From assembly GCF_036898095.1 (NCBI RefSeq), contig NC_090763.1, forward strand, positions 63,682,688-63,746,687: a stretch of DNA of 64,000 bases, in the 5' to 3' direction. The notes beneath the pieces are model-generated. The model was not told the DNA's origin. It did not search any database and saw nothing but the letters and a program-made list of their open reading frames with translations. Both the position numbers and the translations under genes were made by a program. This stretch comes from Palaemon carinicauda (taxonomy: Eukaryota > Arthropoda > Malacostraca > Decapoda > Palaemonidae). How positions within the stretch are numbered: position 1 is the first letter of the stretch; each line of letters starts with the position of its first letter. This document shows, one piece after another, positions 45,999 to 56,094 of this stretch.

Positions 45999-46390
45999 TT
46001 GTTGTTGTTGGGGTATTAAAGCCAACACTTGTTGTTGGCACGGGCCTTTCCCTTGGTTGGCCCGTAGGTGATCTGTAAAAATTTATAAGGTAGTTGCATT
46101 AATGGAAATTTGAAAGGTTTTTAGTAGTAGAGAAAGATGTGGATAGGGTAAGGATGATGGTGGTAGTGGTAGAGGGCCATCATTTCTCGGATAGTGGTAG
46201 TTTGAAAAGTGGGGGTGTAAGGCTTTTGAAGATTAGAGAAAAATTGTGCAGGTGGGGTTGTCCAACCCTTTACTCCCTAGGGTCCCTGCAGAGAGATTTT
46301 TAAGTGGTAGATTAGTTGAGAAGTGAAAGGGGGTGATGTGAATAGAGCCATACAATGAGGGGATGAGATGGTGCATGGAATGAGGAGGTC
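45999..46390 (-). other. LINE 3' UTR and tail
   Basis: 392 bp after the ORF2 stop. It contains the palindrome-like GGGTTGTCCAACCCTTTACTCCCTAGGG-type segment near 46255, which recurs in the LINE 5' region at 51718-51750 (GTTGTCCAACCCTTTAAGCCC). Confidence 0.7.
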
Positions 46391-49300
46391 TTACCTTGGT
46401 GGAGGTAGTGTTGAAAGCAACTGTGCATGTGTGTCTATGCTTTCGACAATTGCTTTTGCCAGTGTGGCTGCCTCTTTCATGGCGTGTGGTGTGTTGATGT
46501 CTACAAGTAGATCACCTCGTAGCTGTGCTGTTTCTCTGCATTCTAGTAGGTAGTGCAGGAGAGGTTGTTGTGGTATGACATCACAGTGTTCACACCTTGT
46601 CTGGATGTCATCTAGGAGTTCCCAGTTTGCTTTGTAACCCAGCCGGAGTCTGTGTATGCATACTGCCAGTTTTCTTGGGGTGTATCTGTCTATGGGAGGG
46701 GGTTCTAGTTCCGATGCCCATTTGTACCATGTTGCAGAGGGAGAGCCATTCTCTATCCTCATATGTAGTTCCTTGATTAGGTTGTTCTTGAGCTGTGTCT
46801 TTATTTTGCTTTTGATTTGTTGCAGTGCAGGCTGTATGTGCACCTGTACATTGTGAATGTGTTTGGTGCTTTTGGCTAGCTCATCAGCCTTTTCATTCCC
46901 TGGTATCCCGATGTGACTGGGGATCCAGTTTATAGTTACTAGTCTGTTTCTTTCATTATGTTGATGTAAGAGGATTTTAATGTCCGCTATCAGGGATTTG
47001 TTTTCTTTGTTTTTGTCCTGCTGTAGGACCTGCACTGAGGATCGTGAGTCAGTATGGATGACTACTGGTCCTTCCTCATTTTCAATAGAGTATTTTAATG
47101 CTTGCTGTATTGCAACAAGCTCTGTCTGCAGGGTGGAGACATTGTTGGATGTTTTCCAGCAAGCTGTGAACTTGCAGGAGTGAACTGCCGCTCCTGCTGT
47201 TTGGGTTCCAGGATCTACTGTGCCATCAGTATAGTAGATCTGTGCCCCTGTTGTTTCTACTGAGGTTATTGCTGCTTCTGCTGCGTTTCTGAGTTCTTCT
47301 ATTGTGCAGTTTTCTTTTGCCCTTGGGAGTTTGGTGTAGTTGAATTTAGCAACTTGTTTTTTCCATGGTGGAATGTGTATAGTACTTTGTGCTGTGTCAG
47401 GTTTTAATTGTAGGATTGTTTCTGTAAGGCCAAGTCTTTTGATGTTATTGCTATGGTCCTTGCCATAAGAATCTGGGGTTTGTACTTCAGGATGTTTGGA
47501 TAGTTCCTCTCTTACTCGTCTTTTGGTGATTGAGTCTCTGTCTGACAGGAACATCTTTGCAACTATGCTTGCATTTCTTAGTGCAATTCTGTCTTCGAGG
47601 GTTGGTAGTCCGGTTTCCAACCTTAGGTTGCAAAGTCTTGTCCACATTGGGGCACCCAACATGAGCCTCATGGCATTGTTTTGAATCACTTCAATTGTGC
47701 TTGTTTGTAGATCTGTTAGTCCCAGGAGTGTTGGGGCGGCATAGTCTACTAGTGATCTGGAACAGGCTAGATAGTATTTCTTTTGGATGTGTTCATTTGC
47801 TCCATCCTTGAGCCTGCACATATATCTCATAGCTGCATTTCTGGCATTTGTTCTTTCCTTGAGATTTTTTATCTCTTGCTTGAAAGTGAGCTGTTTGTCT
47901 ATTATTACCCCGAGGTATGTGTATTGGTCCACCCATTCTAGGGGTTCCATTCCTATTGTGAGTGGTTGTACGGGGTTTGGGGCTTTGATTGTCATTGCTT
48001 TTGTTTTGGCAATGTTAATTTTTAGTCCAAGCTCATTGGATTTGTGGCTGATGGCATTGAGTGCTCTTTGCATTTTTATTGTCCTGACTGGCCCTCGAGC
48101 TATTACACATACATCATCTGCATAGATAAATATATTAACTCCTTCAGGTAGCTGAAGTGAGGCTATATTCTCCATGAGGATGTTGAAAAGGAGGGGGCTT
48201 AGAATTCCTCCTTGTGGCGTACCATTTTCCAAATCATGATATGTGGATATCACTCCTTGAAATTTGACTCTGGCTTGCCTTCCTAGCATGTAGTTTTTAG
48301 TCCATGCTAGTAGGTGTCCTTTGACTCCTTTTTTGGCTACTGATTGCAGCACTGCAACTGGGCTTGCAAGCTCGAAGGCTTTTTCAAAGTCTATGAAGAC
48401 TATTGTTGCCTTGTTCTGATTTATGCAGCTTAATACATCTGTGATGCATTCAGAGGTTCCAATTCCCTCCTGATATGCATATAGCTGCTTGTTTAGGGGG
48501 CCAATTTTGTACTTTATTCTGTTTAAGACCATTTTTTCTCCTGTTTTTTCTATACAGGATACCAAGGCTATTGGCCTGGGATTTGTTGGATCCTTTGGCT
48601 TGGGAATTGGCTGTGTATCTTGTTGTCTCCAGGTTTGAGGCCTTATGTGCTCTAGGTGTGTTTTGTTTAGTAATCTTAGGAATGCAGTTTCTCCTGCTGG
48701 ACCCATGTGTTTGATCATTGTGTAGGTGATTTTGTCAGCTCCAGGTGCAGTGTCTTTCCCTGTCTTTTGTACTGCTCTTAGCTCCTCAACTGTGTATGGG
48801 GTGTCTGTGTCATCCTGCTGAAGGCAGGCTGTGTTGATCTCTTCCCATCTTGATGGTGCCAGTTGCTCTTGTTGCATTCTGGTTTCGGGGGAGAGATTGA
48901 TTGACAGTGTTCTGTTTGCAAAGGATGTTGCAATTCTTTCAGCCTCCTCATGTGGGTGTGGGTGTGTGGCAATTGGTGTCTTTCTCTTTTTTCCGGCTAC
49001 TCTGCCTAGCCATTTCCAAAGCTGAGTTAGATTGGTGTATCCTGACAGGCTTGAACACCATTCCATCCATTTTTCAATTCTGATTTCATGGATTCTTTCA
49101 TTTGTTTCAGTTTTGACTGTTTGTAGTAGCTCTCTGTTTTCTACTGTGGATCTTCTTCTGTATACTTTTGTGACTCTGTTTAGTCTGGTTTTTAGTCTTC
49201 TGACTTCTGGGCAGTAGTACCAGGAGTCTTTGTAAGTGTAACTACCTTGTGTTGTTTTTAGTGGCATAGCTCTGTTGGCTGCATTGTGAAAGGCCTCAAC

Positions 49301-50116
49301 TAGGTCTTTTTCTAGCTGGTCTATGTCCTCTGGAGGAGCGTAGCTGATTGCCCATTCCTCTATGGTTGTTTGAAAGCAGACCCAGTCTGCTAGGTCCTGG
49401 TTCCATCTTGGTGGGGGTGGTGGGATTGGAGGTAGTTGTTGTAAGTCCAATTCTGTCACTGTGGCAAAGTGATCACTTATCAGGGTTGAGTGTACTTGCC
49501 ACTTGGTTAGGTGTCTAATGGCTGTTGTGGCAAAAGTCAGATCTAGTCTTCCACCTCTTATGTGTGTAGGTTGCCCTGTGTTTAGGAGGGAGACTCCCTC
49601 AAATTCATCCAGGGCGAAAGCTATGTGTTCCCCTGAGGGGTTTGTCCTTGATGGGGATGATAGTATGGGGTGATGTGCATTAAAATCCCCGCAGATAATT
49701 GTTGGTGTTCTTTCTGTGTGAGCAAAGAGTTGAGTTAGTTGTAACTCTCCTGTATCCTCCCTATGTAATTTTCTGTATATGTTGTATATGTCTATTTTTT
49801 GATTCAGTAATGTTATTGTTACTGCTAGTGTCTCTATGTTGGTGCCACAGGGAATAGGGTTGTGTAACCTTGTTGTTGGTATGCTAGTTTTAACTAATGT
49901 AGCTAGTCCTCTGTCTGTGCCTATCTGTGGTGCGATGTAGGCATTGTAGCCTGGGATTTTTAGTTTCTTTCCTGCTGGAAGATTGGTTTCTTGTAGCAGG
50001 ATGACATCTACATTCTCAGTTTTGCATATTGCAATTAGGGAGGAGATCTTTGGTCTAACACCGGCTGAGTTCCAGTTCAGAACTCTTACTCCATGGTGTA
50101 GGTTGAAGAGTATTGT
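46391..50116 (-). CDS. LINE ORF2: endonuclease, reverse transcriptase, RNase H
   Basis: Open for 1241 codons. Residues 1-225 form an APE endonuclease (L-N-W-N-S-A-G at about 13, L-L-Q-E-T, G-D-F-N-A-H-H, S-D-H-F-A-T at about 214). RT follows at about 480-740 (F-I-D-F-E-K-A-F, Q-G-G-I-L-S-P, F-I-Y-A-D-D). RNase H lies near 960-1080 (Y-Y-T-D-G-T, Q-T-E-L-V-A-I, H-T-D-S-R-S-S, N-E-K-A-D-E-L-A-K). The end has H-C-D-V-I-P-Q-Q-P-L-L-H-Y-L-L-E-C. It nicks host DNA and primes reverse transcription there. The frame opens after a TAG at 50117-50119 and has no ATG before 49267, downstream of the endonuclease. It overlaps ORF1 by 31 bp in the -1 frame, so translation must couple to ORF1 or use a non-AUG start. 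Confidence 0.92.
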   Translation of the reverse strand, partial: TILFNLHHGVRVLNWNSAGVRPKISSLIAICKTENVDVILLQETNLPAGKKLKIPGYNAYIAPQIGTDRGLATLVKTSIPTTRLHNPIPCGTNIETLAVTITLLNQKIDIYNIYRKLHREDTGELQLTQLFAHTERTPTIICGDFNAHHPILSSPSRTNPSGEHIAFALDEFEGVSLLNTGQPTHIRGGRLDLTFATTAIRHLTKWQVHSTLISDHFATVTELDLQQLPPIPPPPPRWNQDLADWVCFQTTIEEWAISYAPPEDIDQLEKDLVEAFHNAANRAMPLKTTQGSYTYKDSWYYCPEVRRLKTRLNRVTKVYRRRSTVENRELLQTVKTETNERIHEIRIEKWMEWCSSLSGYTNLTQLWKWLGRVAGKKRKTPIATHPHPHEEAERIATSFANRTLSINLSPETRMQQEQLAPSRWEEINTACLQQDDTDTPYTVEELRAVQKTGKDTAPGADKITYTMIKHMGPAGETAFLRLLNKTHLEHIRPQTWRQQDTQPIPKPKDPTNPRPIALVSCIEKTGEKMVLNRIKYKIGPLNKQLYAYQEGIGTSECITDVLSCINQNKATIVFIDFEKAFELASPVAVLQSVAKKGVKGHLLAWTKNYMLGRQARVKFQGVISTYHDLENGTPQGGILSPLLFNILMENIASLQLPEGVNIFIYADDVCVIARGPVRTIKMQRALNAISHKSNELGLKINIAKTKAMTIKAPNPVQPLTIGMEPLEWVDQYTYLGVIIDKQLTFKQEIKNLKERTNARNAAMRYMCRLKDGANEHIQKKYYLACSRSLVDYAAPTLLGLTDLQTSTIEVIQNNAMRLMLGAPMWTRLCNLRLETGLPTLEDRIALRNASIVAKMFLSDRDSITKRRVREELSKHPEVQTPDSYGKDHSNNIKRLGLTETILQLKPDTAQSTIHIPPWKKQVAKFNYTKLPRAKENCTIEELRNAAEAAITSVETTGAQIYYTDGTVDPGTQTAGAAVHSCKFTACWKTSNNVSTLQTELVAIQQALKYSIENEEGPVVIHTDSRSSVQVLQQDKNKENKSLIADIKILLHQHNERNRLVTINWIPSHIGIPGNEKADELAKSTKHIHNVQVHIQPALQQIKSKIKTQLKNNLIKELHMRIENGSPSATWYKWASELEPPPIDRYTPRKLAVCIHRLRLGYKANWELLDDIQTRCEHCDVIPQQPLLHYLLECRETAQLRGDLLVDINTPHAMKEAATLAKAIVESIDTHAQLLSTLPPPR

Positions 50117-51690
50117 CTAGGGTCCCTAGGGGCAAAGGCAATTGCCTTGACCTCGGAGGATGAAGTGGATGAGGTGGATGGGGTGAGAGTGGATGATGGG
50201 ATGATGGATGGGGTGAGTGGTATGATAGGTGCTGGGACTGAAGTGGAGGATGTGGAAGGTACGGGTGATTGAGGTGATGGAATGGTAGGTGTGGTTGGTG
50301 AGGAGTGAGAAGTGATCTCCTGGATAGCAAGAGAGGGGGATTGGGAGGACTTATTCCTGGAGAGCAAGTCTTTTAGGACTTGATCAATGCTGGTAGCAAT
50401 TGTTGCAGCATTGATTTTTCCAGTCACGGCCTGAGTGACTAGTTCGGTCAGTTTGTCTTTTAGGACCGTGGTCTTTATGAAGATGGTCCTAGGCAGTGGT
50501 TTCGGACCTTCGGTTGGAGCCTTGGAGGTAGATCTGGCTCTGGGTTTAGATACTGACCTGGTTCTTGTTCTGGAGTTGGAGTGCCTGTTTAGCTCCTCCT
50601 GGGTATAAAATCTCCTTCTGGGTAGAGGTTTGGGGGCCGCTCTTACTCTTGATGGGTCCCTTTTGTCTTTGGGGAGGGCAGCAATTACTCTTGCTACCCT
50701 TTCAGGGCATCCCCAGGCCATTGCAGTATGCCCTTTCTTGCAGTTGGAACACTTTTTGACTGTGGGTATTCCAGCAGCCTTCTTGTCAATGCACTCCTGT
50801 GTGGGGTGCTTGAGGCTGCAGACAGCACAGGTTGGGACCTTTGCTTGGCATTGGTCCTTATGATGCCCATACTTCTGGCAGTTGTAACATCTGAGGGGAT
50901 CAGGGTAATATTTGTTGACCCTGAAGCTGCCAAAGATGCCCAGGTCGACTCTTCGTGGGTGTGGACCCTTGAATGTCACCAGTATGGCTTTTGTAAGGAA
51001 GCCTGCCTTATTCTTCATCCTTTCCGCTGCAGTGATATTTGGTAATTTAGTTAGGTGGCTTTCCATCATATCAGTTGGGTAGCCAACCACAACTGCTTTT
51101 TTTAATTTTTCCTCTTCTTTCAGCTCCAATAGCTTAATGTCTGAGGTGCTTCGCAAGGTTATCAGTGCCCTTGCGTCCTTGGTGGATATGGTCCACTGTC
51201 CTTGCCTGTTCGGTTTGGCAATCATCTGAATGTTTTTGTGCTTGCTTTCAAAGGCAGCAATAGCCTTGAAGGCCTCTGATGAGTTACCAGCCAAGACCCT
51301 AAAAAAATAGGTCTTGTTTTCTCTAGCAGGCTGGTTGCTGCTTCCTGCGGTGAGGTTTTCTTGCTGTGTGGGTACAACATTCCCTGGTTGGCTCCTTCTA
51401 GGAAGTTTCTTTTTCCTCCTTACTTCCTGCCAAGGTAGGTTTCCTTCTCCATCAGAGTCGTTGTCGTTGGTCCTCTTCCGGTTAGTTTGGTCTTGGTCCT
51501 GTTCCATTCGTTTCCGTTCATTGTCCATGAGTTCCTTTTCGGCTTCCTTGTCAAGTTCAGTTAGAAGGGGTTGCAGGTCGGGGTCCATCTCCATTTCACC
51601 AGTTGCTAGAGCTTCTAGTACGATCTCATGAAGTTCGTTCCAGGATAAGTCCTTTTTTTCAAGATAAGTAAGTATATGATCAGAGACCAT
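50086..51690 (-). CDS. LINE ORF1: gag-like RNA-binding protein with CCHC knuckles
   Basis: 534 codons. The N-terminal half is charged and Gln/Arg-rich. The central R-V-L-A-G-N-S-S-E-A-F-K-A-I region and following segment resemble an RRM-like fold of LINE gag proteins (inference). Three zinc knuckles follow (C-Y-N-C-Q-K-Y-G-H-H-K-D-Q-C; C-A-V-C-S-L-K-H-P-T-Q-E-C; C-S-N-C-K-K-G-H-T-A-M-A-W-G-C). The C-terminal tail is Ser/Thr/Pro-rich. It would bind LINE RNA. The stop sits in ATGGAGTAA at the ORF2 junction. Confidence 0.88.
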   Translation of the reverse strand: MVSDHILTYLEKKDLSWNELHEIVLEALATGEMEMDPDLQPLLTELDKEAEKELMDNERKRMEQDQDQTNRKRTNDNDSDGEGNLPWQEVRRKKKLPRRSQPGNVVPTQQENLTAGSSNQPARENKTYFFRVLAGNSSEAFKAIAAFESKHKNIQMIAKPNRQGQWTISTKDARALITLRSTSDIKLLELKEEEKLKKAVVVGYPTDMMESHLTKLPNITAAERMKNKAGFLTKAILVTFKGPHPRRVDLGIFGSFRVNKYYPDPLRCYNCQKYGHHKDQCQAKVPTCAVCSLKHPTQECIDKKAAGIPTVKKCSNCKKGHTAMAWGCPERVARVIAALPKDKRDPSRVRAAPKPLPRRRFYTQEELNRHSNSRTRTRSVSKPRARSTSKAPTEGPKPLPRTIFIKTTVLKDKLTELVTQAVTGKINAATIATSIDQVLKDLLSRNKSSQSPSLAIQEITSHSSPTTPTIPSPQSPVPSTSSTSVPAPIIPLTPSIIPSSTLTPSTSSTSSSEVKAIAFAPRDPRQYSSTYTME

Positions 51691-52624
51691 ATAGAGGGAC
51701 AGACAGTGTGCCTGGTGGGGTTGTCCAACCCTTTAAGCCCTAGGGCCCCAAGCAAAGTTATAGTAGAAGTTATAAGAATGAATTACAGAATCTGAAAATG
51801 AAACACAAATTCGTTAGTTATATGGGGGTTATGCTAACTAACCTATTGCTAGAGCAGTGCTGAAACTAACTCTTTTTAGCTAAGTACTAGCCTACACAAA
51901 TAGCTGTTGGGGAGCCTTCTTACTGCGTTCACGCACTAAGACGGCCCAGCAGTCTATTCCTGCAGGTAGGGAGGTTGGGGGTAATAAGTAAAACTCAGTG
52001 GAGACCTAAAAGTTTTTATTTGAGCTGATTCCTGACCCTATTTGAATACTGGCTTATTTCGCCAGTTACCAAGAATAACAACCTATTACTTATCAAACAA
52101 CTTGGCTTATAGGCGCCAAGCCTAACAGCCCTATGCCACTTGCCACAGACAGCGAGAGTGGGAGTTTTTGACCCTTGGGCCCTGCTTCAACTGGAGTTTT
52201 AAGACCACAACGGCTACCAGATTTTCCACAGGAGGATCTATTAGTAAGGTAAAATTATGTAGTTGGAGGCAAAGCTTAGCCTATATTGTCAATTTTAATT
52301 TTCTTTATATGAGGGGGCTGATTACAGCCAATTCAGGGGCAAGGCCCTTGTCAGTACAGCAAAAACTGCAACAGAAATCGTCGAAAAAACGGCGAAAATC
52401 GGCGACGAATTCGGCGAGAAATCGGCGAAAAACGTCGGCGAAATCGGCGATTTATCGGCGGAGGCGGCGGCGGCGGTGGCGGCGGTCTCTTCAGGAAGCT
52501 GAAAGTATCAGCAAAGTGAAGAGGGAGCAGGCAACAGCAGTAACGGCGGCAGAAGATGTTGGCAGTCAGCAGGCAGGAGCAGCAGTGATGGTCCTCTCTC
52601 AGTGGGATCTGAGTGAGAACTGGG
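51691..52624 (-). promoter_or_regulatory. LINE 5' UTR with CGG-rich tandem repeats
   Basis: Non-coding leader. At 52375-52490 the plus strand carries repeated CGGCGAAAA-like units ending in GGCGGAGGCGGCGGCGGCGG, that is a CpG-rich array near the LINE 5' end. LINEs of this type use internal promoters, so this array is a candidate. The rest (51700-52350) shows no frame. Confidence 0.5.
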
Positions 52625-52634
52625 ACTTTATTTG

Positions 52635-52917
52635 AATGCGCACGGAAATACATAACAAGGTGCGGACGGAAACGTAGGATTACATTGGCGCCAAGTCAGA
52701 TTGAAGTGCCCGCCAAAATATATGTGTTTTCTTACACTTACAAATATATGAATTATGGGTTAAAAAAAACATGTCATGAAACGATACATATATCAAAATG
52801 TAGCTCTGGTAGAGCGGAATATATATACATAGGACACCACAGTGTGGCGAAGAGAGAATTTAAATAAATAAGTAGTTTGTCGATTTTCTGGACGACGAAG
52901 GGATCGGTGTCCTTACA
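52635..52917 (-). repeat. Gypsy 3' LTR, proximal 283 bp
   Basis: Matches 57143-57425 with three single-base differences seen (GGTGCGGAC/GGTGCTGAC, TTAAAAAAAAC/TTAACAAAAAC, TCTGGACG/TCTGTACG). Confidence 0.95.
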
Positions 52918-52936
52918 AGTACTCCCCCCCCCAAGA
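52918..52936 (-). promoter_or_regulatory. Gypsy polypurine tract
   Basis: On the minus strand, a run of nine G followed by AGTACT stands directly before the 3' LTR. This is the position of the plus-strand primer. Confidence 0.75.
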
Positions 52937-52962
52937 CATCGGGCGGCGTAGAGGGCTGATGA

Positions 52963-55900
52963 TCAATCTTCGTATCTCCTCGGGCGTCGGAGGGTTCCTC
53001 TTGTTTTTGAACGGAGGGGCGCGCTGGCGGTCGGTGTAAGGATCTCTTCCTCTTGACGTCGTTTGATGATTTTTCCTTCGTTGGGCGGCTTGTTTTGTGG
53101 CGGAACTCTGGGTCTGCCAGGTCCAGCGGAGGCGGTGTCGCTTCCTTCGAGAAACGCTGGTTTCACGCGGTCTATAGAGACCCAGTCCTCTTGGCCATGG
53201 ACGTCGAGAAGGAAGGCTTTCGTTGTCTTTTTAATAACCCGGTAGGGACCTCGATAAGGTCTAGTCAGTGGTTGTCGATGAGCGTCGACACGGACGAAAA
53301 CGTACTTGCAGTCATCCAGGCTTTTTGGCTTGAAGTGCTTGGTTCTGTCCTGGTAAGTTTTGAGACACGGCCTGAACTTCCTGGCGATATCCCTTAGGTG
53401 ATCCAGCTGCGTGTCGTCGGTTGATGAGGGAAAGAATTCGCCAGGAACTGCGAGCGCTTCCCCGTAAACTTTTTCGGAGGGCGAAGGTTCGCCGTCTGCG
53501 CGAGGGGCGGTGCGAAGGCCGAGGAGTACCCAAGGAAGTCGTGATTTCCAGTCCCCGTCGGTGCAGCTCGCCATCAGGGACGCCTTGAGGGCGCGGTGCG
53601 TTCGTTCGACCATGCCGTTTGCCGCGGGGTTGTATGCCGTGGTGCTGTGGAGCGTCGTCCCCATCAGGTTCGCCAAAGCCAGCCATATTTCTGAGAGGAA
53701 AGCGGGGCCTCTGTCAGTCGTGATGTCGTCAGGAACGCCAAACCTGCTCACCCAGCTTGACAGGAGGGCTTCGGCACATGCTTGAGTCGTAGCTTCGGTC
53801 ATCGGCGATGCCTCCAACCACCTCGTGGAGCGATCGATGATCGTAAGTAGGTAGCGAGCGGATCCAGAAGGGGGCAATGGTCCCACGACGTCGATGTGTA
53901 TATGTCCGAAACGTCTTTTTGGCTGGGGAAAATCGCCCACCCCCGATTCGGTATGACGGCTGACCTTGCTTGACTGGCAGTTGATGCATGACCTCCCCCA
54001 TTCCCGGGCGTCCTTTTTTATCCCTGGCCAGACAAACTTTTCAGACAGAAGGCGAGCGGTGGTGCGTCCTGAGGGGTGCGAAAGTCCGTGGATGATATCG
54101 AATATTTTCCTTCGGCAGGAGGCTGGTACCCAGGGACGAGGGCGGCCCGTGCTGGTGTCGCAAAGAATAGTTACTCCTGCTGGTCCGAGGGGAACCGCAC
54201 TTATCTTGAGCGCGGATGGCTCCGTCAGGTGAACCTGTGCTTCTCGGTCGGTGCGTTGTTCGGTTGCGAGATTGGCGTAGTCGATTCCCAAGTGGATCGC
54301 GTCAATTTCAATCCTTGAAAGGGCGTCCGCGACTGGGTTTTTCTTTCCTGGGACGTAACGTATGGTGCACCCGAATTCGGCTATTGATGCGAGATGACGT
54401 TGTTGTCGGGATGACCATGCGTCCGTTGATTTCGTGAAGGCGTGGACGAGGGGTTGATGATCCATTGCAATCGTGAAGGGGGTACCCTCCAAGATGTGCC
54501 TGAAGTGGCGGACGGCGAGGAGTTCCCTATCGAAGGTGCTGTATCTTGTTTCGGCGGGTTTCAATTTCTTGCTGAAGAATGCCAGCGGTCGAGGAGAACC
54601 ATCGACGAGTTGCTCCAGCACAGCCCCGCAGGCGACGTTGCTGGCGTCGGTCGTTAGTCGCAGGGGCGCGTTGTCGTCGAAATGAGCCAGGGTGGTGGCA
54701 TTCGCAAGGGCATCCTTCGTCCGAGCGAATGCCTGTTGCTGGGGCAAGCCCCACCCGAGTTTTTTTGCTTTTCCTTTCAGGACGTCGTCGAGGGGTGACA
54801 GGGTTTGTGCGATGTTGGGGATGAAGCGCCTGTAGTAATTGACCATTCCCAAGAACTCCTGAAGTTGGCGAATGGTCGTAGGTATTGGGAACTTCCTGAT
54901 GGCGTCGACTTTGGTTGTCATGGGTTTTACCCCGCGCGAGGATACACGGTGACCAAGGAAATCCACTCCCTCCGCACCGAACGTACATTTGTCGAAGCGT
55001 ACGACTAGGCCGTTCTCCTGTAGGCGCTTTAGGACGGTGCGGACGTGTCCCCGGTGTTCCTCCTTGGTTTTCGAGAATATCAGGATGTCGTCGACGTAGC
55101 AGACGCAGAAAGGTAGGTCACCCAGAATGCTATCCATTAGTCGTTGGAAGGTTGCCCCGGCGTTGCGTAGACCGAAGGTTGAGTATGCGAAGGTGTAGGA
55201 TCCGAAAGGCGTTACAATGGCAGTTTTCGGGATATCTTCCGGGAATACGGGGACCTGGAAGTAAGACTTGAGAAGGTCCATCTTGGTAAAAAACCTTGCG
55301 CCGTGCAACGCGTTCGTTAGGTCCTGCATGTTGGGCAGTGGGTAGTGATCGGGCGTTGTGATGAGGTTGAGGCGCCTGTAGTCGCCGCAAGGTCTCCAGG
55401 ACCCGTCCGGCTTTTTAACCATGTGCAGGGGTGATGCCCAGGGGCTCGATGCTTTCTTACAGATACCCATGCGTTCCATGTCCTCGAAGGCGCGTTTGGC
55501 ATCCTTCAGTTTCTGAGGTGGGAGGCGGCGGAATTTGGCGTGAGTAGGAGGTCCTGTCGCTGTGATGTGGTGGTAGATGCCATGCTTGGACGGGGAACCT
55601 GGCGAGTGTCGGAGCTCGGGCTTGAAAACCTCGGGAAACTCTCGTAGGAGGTCGGCGTAGGGGTGCGTTGTTACGGCGGATACGGACATTGTTGCAGGGC
55701 CATGTTCTAGGGCGCGAGACTGGCAGGTCCCCGTGTCGATGAGACGTCTGTTAGCGACATCGACAAGGAGTCCATAGTGGGCGAGGAAATCCGCACCGAG
55801 GAGGGGGCGATTGACGTCGGCGATAGCGAAGGGCCAAGAATACGAACGGCCCATGATAGATATCTTGAGGGTCTTGATTCCATAGCACCGTATGGGAGAT

Positions 55901-56094
55901 CCGTTGGCGGCGATGAGTGAGGGAGCGTTTTTGTCGGGACCACGGTCTAGGTCGAACTTCGAAGGAGGGAACGTTGACTGCATTGCGCCGGTGTCCACCA
56001 TGAGTCTACGGTTGGAAATGGTATCGAGGATACAGAAACCAATCTTGTTATGGTTAACTGCGGCCGCGATGGTGGCAGGTGGATGCTTCTGGCG
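52963..56094 (-). CDS. Gypsy pol: protease, RT, RNase H, integrase
   Basis: Open for 1043 codons after the gag UGA, in the same frame. Protease: V-D-T-G-A at about 33. RT: F-T-K-M-D-L-L-K-S-Y-F near 265, F-G-L-R-N-A, Y-V-D-D-I-L near 333. RNase H: T-T-D-A-S-N near 475, F-D-R-E-L-L-A-V, M-D-H-Q-P-L, then V-A-D-A-L-S-R. Integrase: zinc-binding H-x-x-x-H with C-I-N-C near 690-720, catalytic H-I-D-V-V-G, T-D-R-G-P-A-F and N-G-M-V-E-R-T-H, and a C-terminal R-G-P-Y-R module. All catalytic residues are present. The first ATG is at 55999-56001, inside the protease, so synthesis should depend on gag. Confidence 0.93.
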   Translation of the reverse strand, partial: RQKHPPATIAAAVNHNKIGFCILDTISNRRLMVDTGAMQSTFPPSKFDLDRGPDKNAPSLIAANGSPIRCYGIKTLKISIMGRSYSWPFAIADVNRPLLGADFLAHYGLLVDVANRRLIDTGTCQSRALEHGPATMSVSAVTTHPYADLLREFPEVFKPELRHSPGSPSKHGIYHHITATGPPTHAKFRRLPPQKLKDAKRAFEDMERMGICKKASSPWASPLHMVKKPDGSWRPCGDYRRLNLITTPDHYPLPNMQDLTNALHGARFFTKMDLLKSYFQVPVFPEDIPKTAIVTPFGSYTFAYSTFGLRNAGATFQRLMDSILGDLPFCVCYVDDILIFSKTKEEHRGHVRTVLKRLQENGLVVRFDKCTFGAEGVDFLGHRVSSRGVKPMTTKVDAIRKFPIPTTIRQLQEFLGMVNYYRRFIPNIAQTLSPLDDVLKGKAKKLGWGLPQQQAFARTKDALANATTLAHFDDNAPLRLTTDASNVACGAVLEQLVDGSPRPLAFFSKKLKPAETRYSTFDRELLAVRHFRHILEGTPFTIAMDHQPLVHAFTKSTDAWSSRQQRHLASIAEFGCTIRYVPGKKNPVADALSRIEIDAIHLGIDYANLATEQRTDREAQVHLTEPSALKISAVPLGPAGVTILCDTSTGRPRPWVPASCRRKIFDIIHGLSHPSGRTTARLLSEKFVWPGIKKDAREWGRSCINCQSSKVSRHTESGVGDFPQPKRRFGHIHIDVVGPLPPSGSARYLLTIIDRSTRWLEASPMTEATTQACAEALLSSWVSRFGVPDDITTDRGPAFLSEIWLALANLMGTTLHSTTAYNPAANGMVERTHRALKASLMASCTDGDWKSRLPWVLLGLRTAPRADGEPSPSEKVYGEALAVPGEFFPSSTDDTQLDHLRDIARKFRPCLKTYQDRTKHFKPKSLDDCKYVFVRVDAHRQPLTRPYRGPYRVIKKTTKAFLLDVHGQEDWVSIDRVKPAFLEGSDTASAGPGRPRVPPQNKPPNEGKIIKRRQEEEILTPTASAPLRSKTRGTLRRPRRYED

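Larger units (their letters stand above)
45999..52624 (-). mobile_element. Full-length LINE of I-clade type, nested in the Gypsy LTR
   Basis: A 6626-bp non-LTR retrotransposon flanked by perfect 10-bp target duplications (45989-45998 and 52625-52634). It has a 5' UTR of about 0.9 kb, ORF1 (51690-50086), ORF2 (50116-46391), a short 3' UTR and a (CAA)n tail on the sense strand (plus-strand TTGTTGTTGTTG at 45999-46010). Both frames are free of stops. APE endonuclease, RT and RNase H together with a three-knuckle ORF1 fit the I group (for example I or Nimb). Possibly retrotransposition-competent. Confidence 0.92.
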
